From Sciurus carolinensis (taxonomy: Eukaryota; Chordata; Mammalia; Rodentia; Sciuridae), in contig NC_062216.1 in NCBI RefSeq assembly GCF_902686445.1, positions 13,103,084-13,167,083 of the forward strand: 64,000 bases of DNA, read 5' to 3'. The notes under the pieces were generated by a model that was given only the letters and a program-made list of their open reading frames with translations, searched no databases and had not been told where the DNA came from. This document shows positions 44,475 through 54,150 of this stretch, piece by piece. The translations under genes and the position numbers were made by a program. Positions within the stretch are counted from its first letter, which is position 1. Each line of letters opens with the position of its first letter.

Positions 44475-44659
44475 TTCTTTTCATTTTATTTATTCGAATT
44501 TAAAATAGGCCTTTTGGTCTTTCAGGATTATTAAGAAAATGTAACAACATAGCGTTAACTCAGACCACCTAAGATTCTGGTCGCTGAAATTGACCGGTCA
44601 AGAAGGAGAAAGCTTTTTAACTCCTTATATGTTTTATTTCATTTGTTTTTAACAGGATG

Positions 44660-45076
44660 TGTGTCTGTTTGCTGGGGCTGCCATAATCAAATAAAGGGCT
44701 GGAAGCTATTGCCTCAGTGCAAGAGGCTGGATTCAAGGTCAAGGAATCAGCAGGGTTGGCTCTTTTGGACAGTGGGCCGGGAGGGTAGAGCTCTTGAGGA
44801 CTGTCTCCTTGCTTGAAGATGTGCCTCTTCACCGTGCCTATCTCCACATTGTCACCCCTCCGAACATGTTTGTCTCTGTCCCAATTTCAAGCTTTCCTAA
44901 GGAGACCAGCCATATTGGTTCAGGGCTCACCCTAATGACCTTGTTTTCTCCTCATTGCCTCTGTACACTCTATCTCCTAACGAACTCACATTCTGAGGGA
45001 CAGTTTAGGTTGCAAGGACATCAACATAACTTTTTTTTCTTCTTAGGGAGCATAGGGACAATTCAATCCATAAAAG
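44660..45076 (-). mobile_element. MLT1-type MaLR solo LTR, minus strand
   Basis: 'TTTGCTGGGGCTGCCATAATC', 'GGTCAAGGAATCAGCAGGG', 'TCACCCTAATGACCTTGTTT' and 'GGGACAATTCAATCCATAA' are reversed MLT1 blocks. No provirus interior is present. Confidence 0.85.
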
Positions 45077-45129
45077 AATGAAATTTAGATTAAAAGACTG
45101 AGAGATCTCTTCCCACTCTAATTACATTG

Positions 45130-45450
45130 TTATCCTCCCGTTCTTCTGAAGTAGTTTCCCTCTCATCCCTGTGTACCCAATTGACACTGATTCTACAAGA
45201 CTTAAATTAAATGTCTTTCTTATGAGAAGCCTCCTCTTGACTCCTAGTGCAGAGCTAGCTGGTCCTTCTGAGCTCACGTAAGATTTTTGTTGTTTAAACA
45301 ATTGCCATGACCCTACTACACCTCACTTTCTGCTGCTGCTATGCGTCTAGGCTGCCAGCCCTTCCAGAGCGGGGACAAGGCCCTGAGCATGGTGCTGGGA
45401 ACATAGCAAAAGTGCTACGGGTGTTGGGAATGAGTGACGCCAAGTGGGCC
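45130..45450 (+). repeat. L2 3'-end fragment
   Basis: 'GAGAAGCCTCCTCTTGACTCC', 'CAGAGCGGGGACAAGGCCCTG' and 'GGTGCTGGGAACATAGCAAAA' follow the L2 terminus. Confidence 0.6.
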
Positions 45451-46121
45451 TCACCATTTCCTGATCCATCCTGTCCACCTGGGGAATCCTGTTGCTCCTC
45501 TCTGAGCAAAAATATATTCCCCCCTTGTATATCCATTTTTCCCAACAATTCCTACTTGTGTCTGATCATAAGAATAAGCTGAGGCATTTGTTTTAAATAT
45601 TATATGTTTTCCTATGTTCTTTCCCTGGAGGTTCTGATATAATAGGTTGAAGTAAGACCAAGGATATGCTTCCAAAATTCGCCATTGTTTCAGGGTTAAT
45701 TCAGCTGCCTAGGTTCACATGAAGTCTAAGCATTTTCTATACAAACCTCTCTCGACACCTCCCCATGGCAGAAGCAAGAATCCACCCGGAGGCCAACACT
45801 TGTCCTCATGCTCCGTCAAGCTTAAGTGCCCAGACTCCCATATGCTCCCATATTACAGTGGACTCCAGTCCACCATCAGGTACCCAACAGCTCTGTGGAT
45901 GACCCATCCCCCACACTGGCCTTTAATTTGCTTGACTTCTCGATTCTAGTAACTTCGCCTTTACTTTTCTTGTGCTACCCAGATGCATAACCACGGGTCA
46001 ACCGCACTTCTGGTATTTTAAACATTGCATTCCATGAGTGATGGCCATCTCTGATTTCATTACCAGTCTTCTCATTGCTACATTATTTTATTTTTTCCTC
46101 CTAATACCTCCAGTGTCTGAT
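45451..46121. other. Mostly unassigned; MER20-like scrap at 45605-45680
   Basis: 'GGAGGTTCTGATATAATAGG' resembles the MER20 (hAT-Charlie) block 'GTTTCTGATTCAGTAGG'. The rest is not recognised. Confidence 0.4.
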
Positions 46122-46798
46122 TGTCATGAGCAGTGAGTAGGAGAGGAATCAAGTTTGGTTCAAACAAGTGGATTTTATTCATGCAATGCACACTTAGCTT
46201 AACATTCCTAATAACAGCAAGTCACAAATACATTGAAGATTCACTCCCTTATTCACCTAGAGTCCAATCCCCATGCACTTACTTAATGCAATGTCTCTTA
46301 GCCACGAAGTCAGTCAACAAGACTGAGGGGATTCTTCTCAGCCAAGCCTCTCTCAGCTCCTTGGATGTCTTGGACGTCCTCAGATGTCTGATAAGCTAGA
46401 GGTTGGGTGGCAGTCATCACCATGGAAGAGGTGGTCAGTCATCTGTTCTCGGTGACAACGGTCGACCAGCAATCAATGATAGTGTGGACAGCAGCCTGGG
46501 GCAGTCAAGAGACAGAGCGACATGAAGTCCTCTGGTCACGATGCTGCTGCTGATTTGCTCCAAAAGTCCAGGGGTTTAAGTAGTGATTTTCAGCCCAGTC
46601 ATGCTCTGGTCTTCATGGATAAAGACCAGAACTGACTATACTAGGAGCCACCACTCAAATCGTAGATAAAGGTTCATATCGACATTGTTCAGGAGTGTCA
46701 TCCTGCCACACAGCAAGTTTGTCACCAGGCGCCCTTTATGATTTTAGTTTTACAAGTCCAGGCAAATACTAAATACAGCTTATTATTACTGTATAACA
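46122..46798 (-). mobile_element. ERV-type solo LTR, minus strand (about 677 bp)
   Basis: Termini TGTCAT..(plus left) and ..GTATAACA (plus right) give TG..CA ends with near-inverted hexamers. On the minus strand a TTAAA TATA-like box (about 46575-46580) precedes an AATAAA at 46174-46179. No gag, pol or env and no clear target duplication, so a solo LTR. The family is not named. The 88-codon plus frame inside is a shadow. Confidence 0.6.
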
Positions 46799-47429
46799 CA
46801 CAACTATAGCAATTCCTATTATTTCCTTGTCTCATTACAGTGATCTACGTGTTTTTCCTCTCTCTCTCCTGGGTCTTCTGGTTTCCTATTTCCTTTCTCC
46901 CTACCTGTCTCCTTCCTTCCTTTCCTCCCTCCCTTCCCTGTTTTCCTCCTTCCTTCCTCTCCACTGCCCCCAGTCACATACTTATATGGCATTACCTCAA
47001 CCCTGGGTCCATCCAAAAGTCTGCCTTCTTCCGCTTCACTTAGGTTGCCAGATGCTACGAGAGGCAACAAAGCAAAAGCAGATGAAGACTGATTCAGCTA
47101 GATGCTCAAACCTCTGCCTTGTGTTGGAACTTCAATGCCATGGCCAATTACCCAAAATTTTCCAGAAATACTTACTTTATCCCCCCAATGGCAATCATTT
47201 CAAACTTTCCTACTTCAAAACTGCCTTTGTTTAAAAAAGTATGTGTGTATATGAGAAGAGGTGTGTAAGTAAGTATACAAAGCTCAGCCTGAAATTTTTA
47301 TCTATTTATTTTTAGTGCTTCTCTGGAATTTCAACACTGAAATTATAATGGCATCATTGCATAAGCAAGGAAGGGAATCCTTTGTTTGATCCCTAGAAGC
47401 ATTGGTAAGATTGGCATTGTACTTTCCCC
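46799..47429. repeat. Unassigned with a polypyrimidine tract (46850-46968)
   Basis: 46850-46968 is a CT-rich low-complexity stretch (CCTT and CCCT units). The 135-, 67- and 83-codon frames across it are compositional artefacts. The remainder is unassigned. Confidence 0.7.
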
Positions 47430-47815
47430 TTAAATTCTTTTTTCTCAAATATTTGCTGAAGTGTGGACTTTGGGATTTCCTGGGAAGGTTTTTTAATTAT
47501 AGATTTGACTTGTTTGCTAGGTACAGGATCATTTAGACCATCCAGATACATACTCCTGTTTCAGTTTGGTCAGTTGTATATTTACAGGAGTTTGTCTCTT
47601 TCACCAAAATTTTGAAATTATTTTCTTGAATTTTTCATAAATACTTACTTCCTTTAAATTCCCTTAGGACTGATTTTTAGCAAAGGCTGCATCCATCCTG
47701 ATGTGGGCAACTTCCTTTCCTCTTTCTTCCTGATCATCCTGGCTGGAGATCCATCAACTGGGTTTAGAGTTTTCAATGAACTATGCTGTGGTTTGCTGAT
47801 TTTCTTGTACATCTG
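47430..47815 (-). mobile_element. L1 ORF2 fragment, minus strand (inverted 5' part)
   Basis: 'CTTTCTTCCTGATCATCCTGG', 'CTGGAGATCCATCAACTGGG' and 'TGTGGTTTGCTGATTTTCTTG' are reversed ORF2 blocks from upstream of the RT core. It directly abuts a plus-strand ORF2 piece that lies further 3' in L1. Confidence 0.65.
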
Positions 47816-48830
47816 AAAATTACAGGATAATCTCCCTCATGAAAATAATTCTTATTTTAGCAATATATAAAAAAGATGACTGCATCCTGAGAATCTATCA
47901 GCGTACTTCACCAAGTTAAATAGAAAGCAAATGAAAATATCATAGGTGCATCTCAAGAGCTAAAGAAAAATCTAATAATTCAATTTAAAATTTTAATTGG
48001 TACATTAAAACCAAAATATACTTCCTTAAACTAATTGATGAAATACTAGCAACCAACCAAAGTCCTATAAAGCACTGTAATTGATGTGAATGACTTAAAG
48101 ATTCCCCCTAGGTTTGGATTGAGTCAAGACATTCAGTTTTACTTCCATTCAACATTGCATAGCAGTCCTACTCATTGTTATAAAGCAAGGAAAGAAGCAA
48201 AGGTTAAGTCTTGAACAAGATGATATAAAATTCTACTTATTGATAATATTGGTATGTAGAAAGAATACACCAATAAGACAGAATTCATAAACAAATTCAT
48301 TGAGGTTGCTAGATCTGAGTCAAAGTAAAATGTTTTAAAATGTTTAAATGTAAATAATAAAACAAAATCACATTTTAATGATATAACTGTTTAAAAAGTA
48401 TCATATATTGATAAGCAAATCTAATGAAACCAGTTAAAGATCTCTTCACTGGAAATTAAAAATACTATTGGGGTTCTTTTTTTTTAAGTCCTAAAAATGA
48501 TGGATAAAACTGGACAAAACCATTTCCTAGACTAGAATGCTGTGAAGATATTCAGTTGCTCAACCTGATCTATAAAATAGATGCAATTCTAATTAAAATC
48601 TCAGTGGTGAAATTGACAGCCTAGTTATACAATTTGTATGAATATTCAATGGGAAAGGACAGCTATGGTGATTTTGAAACATCACACCTCGGATAGAATT
48701 CCATTATCAGATTCAAGATTTATTATAAGAGTAAATTAAGTACAACAGTGTGGGATGGCAGAAATACAGATAATAGACCTATGGGACAGACCTGGGCCTG
48801 GAAACACACATCAGTGTGCAGTTGCTTCAA
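47816..48830 (+). mobile_element. L1 ORF2 fragment, plus strand
   Basis: 'AATTACAGGATAATCTCCCTC' (start of the RT-core region), 'TTGAAACATCACACCTCGG' and 'CAGTGTGGGATGGCAGAAATA' follow L1 ORF2 in order. Highly decayed, without visible 3'UTR or tail. Confidence 0.65.
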
Positions 48831-50583
48831 AAGGGATTACCCACAGCTATTCACCCTCATTCTGCTTTCAGTAAGACACAGAAGCTTTATCAAGTCAAAT
48901 TTACATGTCACTTGCAGGTTAAAAGGTTTATGTTTATTTCTAGGACTTGTATGTTTCTCAAGTAATGCATTTGTAACCATAAAACAGGACCGTCGAGTAT
49001 AAAAAATATTAGAATGTCTTTAAAATATATTTGTAATTTTGGTCTTGACTTATTTTATACTAGTCAAACTTTTCCACAGTTAATAATAAAAGTTAGTAAC
49101 AAGCTAGTCTAACTTTGCCTTATGCATTATAAATGCTTTAGATAGTATCAAAAAATGTGCTAATAAACTGGATGAGTAATTAAATATATTCCAGATAATC
49201 ATTATGCTGATAATTTTTCTCCACTAATGACTTATGAAGAAGAATATAATCTACAGGATCATATTCAGCAAATATAAGCAATTCTTATGTTAATACTTGC
49301 TAAATGAAGCTGGGTCTGGACCTAATAAAGATCAGACTGTTTATATTAACTTTTTATTCACTACTTTGGTCGCTCTCACATGCTTTAAAAAATAAAAACT
49401 TGAAACAACACTGATATCACTGATATTATTTGTAAGTAAATCCATTCTACCATTGTTCTCCAAAAGTAAGAAAGGCACAAATTAAATGGATGTTAGGGAA
49501 CTCTGTTGTTTATTTACAGTTGCACTGTCTACTGAAAGAAAGAAAGAAAAAAAAAAGTAGAGACCTGGATGTTTTCTTAAAATTTAATTCATCAGAAAGG
49601 GTGGTTTAGTTTTGGGTGTCCTGCCATAATCTAGGGAAGAAATAACATATTTATTTTGCTATATATATCAGGTAAAGAACTTAGAAAATAACCCAAAGTG
49701 AAAACATCCATAAGCACCATAAGCAGGGTAAACCTTCCGTCCACCTGGTGCTGGATGTAGAAACTGCACCACAGGATGAACCTGTGAATTGACCTTGACT
49801 GCCTGACTTCCTCTTTCCATTTTGAAATACTACCATCCAGAAATTCAATCTCTGCTACAGCAGGATTCTGTCATAGGCCTCCCCACTGCGAGTTAAATAT
49901 TATGAGAATAAATAGTTTTAAGCTGCAAGCAGGTTGTTGTTGAATTCATTGAACTTAAATGTTAGGCAGTTCTTATTGAAGCACCTTTTCTCCAAATCAG
50001 AGCTTCTCTTTGTATGTTTTTTTTTTTTAATGTAGGAAGAAGATTATACCAACATGTTCACTAGAGAAATTCTGAAATGTTTGACTCTGATACAAACAGA
50101 TTACCTCTGAAGAGGGGATTCTACATTTGGTAGAAATAGGAATTCCTTTACATTTTTTTCTGGGGTGGTTCCAAGGCATGCAGACATTCTCTTTGCCTTT
50201 CGCTCCAGTTTATTTCTCCCTCTCTTCGCCACTTGTTTGCTGGGATGAGAAGACACTGCTCTGGGCCTTTGGTTACTTGCGGAGCCCACTGTGATTTATC
50301 ACATTTGATTTTCAAACTCCAGGTCTCATTTCTGAGCTATTGCTTTCAGGACATTCTTCAAGATTTGATCCCAGGGCCAGCCCTATACATAGAAGATAAG
50401 AGTTGATACTACAAGTCTTACAAAGGCTCACTTACTACTTCATGAAACTTATTATTTATAGTGACAGTATAAAGAATAAGAGGCAACACTTCTGTTATGG
50501 AGTATGGAGTAGATTCGTAGTGTGACTGGCAAATCCTCTCTCTAGTAATTTCTCTCTTTGTTGAAACCAGATCTCTCGCACAC
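48831..50583. other. Unassigned AT-rich sequence, about 1.75 kb
   Basis: No confident element. Small tracts only: (GAAA)n at about 49535-49556 and T12 near 50019. Confidence 0.45.
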
Positions 50584-50960
50584 TGTTATAGATTGAATCG
50601 TGTCCTCCCCCAAAGTCCTGTGGTCAAGTCCTAACCCCCAGGACCTCAGGACGTGACCTCATGAGAAATAGGGTCTTTATAATCAGTTAAGGTGAGGTCG
50701 TATTGGAGGAGACTGAGCTCCACCCTCATTCCACCAGTGTCCTTATACAAGGGGGAGGTGGGACCCAGGAGTGCACACAAGGGGGACTCAATGAGGACAT
50801 CCACAAGGCAAGGAGAGAGTTCTGGAGCTGATCCCCTCCCACAGCCCTGACAGCACTTGATCTCAGACTTCCAGCCTCCAGAACCGTGAGGAAGCACATT
50901 TCTGCTCTTTAAGCCACTTTGTGACACTCTGCTTTGGGCATCCTAGGAAACAAATTAACA
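50584..50960 (+). mobile_element. MLT1-type MaLR solo LTR, plus strand
   Basis: Starts TGTTATAGATTGAATCGTG and ends CAAATTAACA. 'AAGTCCTAACCCCCAGGACC', 'CCAGTGTCCTTATACAAGG' and 'CAGACTTCCAGCCTCCAGAAC' are MLT1 forward blocks. The 93-codon minus frame is a shadow. Confidence 0.9.
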
Positions 50961-51044
50961 AAACTCTAGTACACAAAAGGGCTCTGGGGACTGATGTTTG
51001 CCCAGAGGTTTTATGTAATATTCCTGAAGCTCTTTTTTTCCTTT
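50961..51044. other. Unassigned
   Basis: Short spacer with nothing recognised. Confidence 0.4.
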
Positions 51045-51240
51045 CTTTTAAATCTGTTCTTTTTAGATGTTCATGACAGTAGAATGTATTTTTACATATT
51101 ACACATACATGAAGTATAATTTACCATTCTTGTGATTGTACATGCTGTGGAGTTACACAGATTGTGAATTCATCTATGAACAGAGGATTTGTTCTACTGT
51201 CTTTCCTATTTCCATTCCACCCCAAAACTTATTACTTGAA
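51045..51240 (-). mobile_element. Sciurid-type L1 3' end, minus strand
   Basis: 'TTCATGACAGTAGAATGTATT', 'ACATACATGAAGTATAATTTA', 'TTGTACATGCTGTGGAGTTAC' and 'TCTACTGTCTTTCCTATTTCC' match the 3'UTR also seen at 30985-31415. Confidence 0.8.
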
Positions 51241-52121
51241 AATCATATCTCGTCATCTAAACTACACATCCTCTTTGAAAGTGGCCTAAAAGTCCTGTGT
51301 AATAACATGGAGTCTTTTATTTTGAGGGAGGTAAAAAAAATGTTCAAATAGAAAGTGCGTATTGTTACCAAGGAGGCTCCTAGACTCCAGGGCCAAAACT
51401 ACAGGGCTCAAACGAAGAAACACAGTTTTAAAGATGAGGCCCTGGCCTTTGAATGCCCCTGCTAATAAAGGAATTCACCATGGTATTTCCCTGATCGCTT
51501 CTTCTGAATCAAATCAGCCTTCAAGGAGTCCTTCTTGAGGTTTCTATTTTAATTTCACCTTTGCCCACATGAACAGAAAATTTGCTGAATCCTATTGGGG
51601 TTAGACCATTTTTTTATAGCAAAGTAGGTGGAATATATTGTCTTCTAAAAGAAGTACTTTCAAGATTCATAAACATGAAGGTTGTATTATTAACTGGGGG
51701 AACTTCATTTGCCTCCAAGTGTGGATACTGAACACACAAGTTAGCATGCCTCATGTCTCTTCAGAGGGATCTGTACCCTTGTTTAGTGCAAGGATTACCT
51801 TCTTTGTGAAAATTATTTTGATCATTTCTCATTTTTAGAATCTGCTGAGCTATTGAAAAGTCTTTTCTGAACTTTAAATAAATTTGTAGCTACAAATGAC
51901 AAAATACTTTCTAGTTGAGGTATTTTTATATCAAGACATTAAAGCTGTACTAAATATCATCCTTCTTACACAATATTTGCTACCCAAAATGTGCAAAACA
52001 TTTTTTGGAGGGAAGACAACATTTTTCATTCACAAAAGATTGTTCAAAGAATACATCTGTAACCTTTGATACGTGTTTCTATGCATGTAACCTCTGTGAG
52101 ATAACATGATCAAGTTGAACT
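51241..52121. other. Unassigned non-coding sequence
   Basis: Nothing recognised. Confidence 0.45.
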
Positions 52122-52312
52122 ACATGGGCGTGGTGGCACATGCCTGTAATCTCAGCTACTTGGGAGGCTGAGGCAGGAGGATCTTAAGTTTCAGGACAAG
52201 TGAGGCAATTGAGTAGGTTGGGGATGGAGTTCAGTGGTAGAATGCTTGCCTAGCTTTCTTGAAGCCCTGGGTTCAAATCCCTGTATGCCAAAATGAATAA
52301 ATAAATGAATGA
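52122..52312 (+). mobile_element. B1-dID composite SINE, plus strand
   Basis: B1 head 'GGGCGTGGTGGCACATGCC', 'GAGGCTGAGGCAGGAGGATC', then an ID-like half 'GTTGGGGATGGAGTTCAGTGG' and 'CCCTGGGTTCAAATCCC', with an (AAATG/AAAT)n tail. Same composite as at 24461-24645 but with a shorter central part. Confidence 0.9.
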
Positions 52313-52660
52313 AGCTGGAGAACACAACAGTGGTCGCCAAGGTTAGGGAGGGGGAAATAGGAGTAACACAGGGGAGGCCTTCAGCCATGGTACAGTTGAT
52401 TATCTTGACTAGGTTCTGGTTAGGATGGCACACATGTGGTATCACTGCAAAGATACATACACATGGGTCTTTGAGTGACAAAATGAACTTGAGGGTCTGA
52501 GCAAACCCATCAGCTCTGGAAGTCACATCAACATCAGCTTGCTGATTTGATGCACCGTGGTATGTAAGAGGAAGACTTTGGCTGAGGGTTGGGTGTGTGG
52601 GGATTCTTGTACATTTTTCAGCTTCCTGTGAATCTCTCTTTACATAAAAATAAAAAGTTA
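52313..52660 (+). mobile_element. L1ME-type 3' end, plus strand
   Basis: 'GTGGTCGCCAAGGTTAGGGAG', 'CAGTTGATTATCTTGACTAGG' and 'GGCACACATGTGGTATCACTG', then 'GAATCTCTCTTTACATAAA' and an A-rich end. It is a plus-strand L1M 3'UTR. Together with the SINE it generates the spurious 174-codon minus frame 52191-52715. Confidence 0.6.
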
Positions 52661-52739
52661 AAAGCATTGAAATGATTAAAAGAAAAAGCACAATGAGAGT
52701 CCAGTTAGAACTCATAATCGATTAACAAATTAATTCCCT

Positions 52740-52892
52740 ATCCTGGGCAGAGGATAAAAAAGGGCCTGGTTCCTTTCTGTTCCTCTCTGTGGCCTTCCAA
52801 CAGAACTGCTGCTATTTCCAACTTGTGCAAGATTCTCAGAAATACCAAATTATGGTAGCTGGATCAAGAGGCGATTTGGAGCACAATTAAAG
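52740..52892 (+). promoter_or_regulatory. Putative TATA promoter and non-coding first exon
   Basis: ATAAAAAA (52754-52761) resembles a TATA box. About 30 nt downstream (near 52785) an initiator-like pyrimidine context occurs. The next ideal splice donor is AG|GTAAGT (exon end 52892, intron from 52893), which would define a roughly 105-nt exon. No long frame, CpG island or acceptor partner is seen. It lies between an L1ME end and an ERV LTR. Chance co-occurrence is quite possible. Confidence 0.22.
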
Positions 52893-52899
52893 GTAAGTG

Positions 52900-53605
52900 A
52901 ACGCTTTGCAAGCCATAGTCTTTCCATTCAGTTTCAACACATGTGATAACACTGAGAGGTGACCGTTTTTTGTGCACCTTCTGTGTTGACTGTGGCCATG
53001 GGAAACAGGAATCGCCCCAGGTTTTTCAAACAGACTAGGTTCTGTACAGGAAATTGGATACCTCTAAGATCATCGAAAGGACCGAAGAAGTAGAAATAAG
53101 GGTTTATAACTGAACAGCTTGAAAACATGTGTCAGGAAAACATCTGTGCTACTGCTCAGCTGCTTGCAGTGCCAGTAGACTGTGGCCAGCAGTAGAATCT
53201 GTGACCATTGGTACAGCATGGGTGTCTACGGGAGTCTGTATCCCATGTCACTCACGCAGGGTTGTGGTCTCTCTTCCTCAGGTGCATTTCACTGTCAGAA
53301 CTTAGATCTTATTTTCAAGTTCTGAAGGGGTCTGGGAGTCGTTTTAGAGCTTCAGCCCCTGTGACACAGTCCTGCACACAGAAACAGATGGGAGTGGATG
53401 TCAAGTCCACTCAGTCACAGCCTCACCCTGGGGTAACTTGCCCTCAGCAGCTCAGTCCTCCTGAGTGCCACCCCTGGGAAGCCTGCTTTGGAAACCCGGG
53501 GTTCAGCGATTCTCAGTCACTGTACCAACAAGCACCGGGTAGCCATCGCAGGTGTGGCTCAGATCTTCCTCTCTTTGTTCTCTTTCCTGATACCCAGACC
53601 TCTTC
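52900..53605. other. Unassigned sequence; GC-richer at 53330-53560
   Basis: No repeat assigned. A 142-codon plus frame (53208-53636) runs into the LTR and has no domain features (Ser/Gln/His/Cys mix), so it is not called. Confidence 0.45.
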
Positions 53606-54150
53606 TGTTACGGGGCACAACTTAAGAACAGACTGATCACCACTGAGAAGTCCACATTTGAGAGTCTTTATTAAGCCAGCCTGCTGACTGTCTCACACAA
53701 TGCCCCAGAAATGGCTTTTGGGAGAACAACCGCCAGCTCAGGGTTGCATACCGTAAGTCAGTACATCAATCATAAGTGTCTGTGGCTATGATTCAAAATT
53801 ACAGACTAACATCATGAGATCTGAAATCATCAGCAGAGGGGGAAGTGGGTCAAAATGACCCTTACCTAGGTACACATTAAAGAATGGTTACTAACATCAG
53901 AACAATCACTATTAACATCACTGTTAACATGGTACATTGTTTAGGAAGATAGGAATAAAAAAGAACAACTTTTCATTATACAAGAATTGCCATTTCATCA
54001 TTTTGTATTGCCAACCATGTCATGCTAAGCAACTGATGATGGGTGCAGAGGCGGGGTGTTCCCATGGGAGAAGCATTTCCTATATAACATGGAGTCTCAG
54101 AACAAAATAGAGTCTGTTTAGTCATTGCCCTTATAGCCTGGCCTGTAACA
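53606..54150 (-). mobile_element. ERV solo LTR, minus strand (545 bp)
   Basis: Termini TGTTAC (plus left) and GTAACA (plus right) are perfect 6-bp inverted repeats. On the minus strand a TATATAGG box (plus TCCTATATAAC near 54079-54089) and an AATAAA (plus TTTATT, about 53668-53673) are correctly ordered. Flanks CTTC/TTTC are a near-match 4-bp target duplication, as in ERV1-class insertions. No viral genes adjoin it. Confidence 0.7.

Larger units (their letters stand above)
44080..44620. promoter_or_regulatory. Candidate regulatory (conserved-type) block with palindromes
   Basis: No repeat signature. About a dozen CpGs within 44200-44600 in an AT-rich setting, a 12-bp perfect palindrome (44396-44407), an E-box palindrome TCACGTGA (44467-44474) and ATTCGAAT (44492-44499). 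The pattern suits a long-conserved enhancer, but this is composition-based inference. Confidence 0.32.

Noticed and set aside
46827..47234. 135-codon plus frame
   Set aside because: Translation of a polypyrimidine tract, with no conserved feature.
52191..52715. 174-codon minus-strand open frame, the longest in the window
   Set aside because: It is assembled from the antisense of a B1-dID SINE and an L1ME 3' end. The hydrophobic start is chance and no gene context exists.
53208..53636. 142-codon plus-strand open frame
   Set aside because: Runs into the ERV LTR, with no family motif or exon structure.
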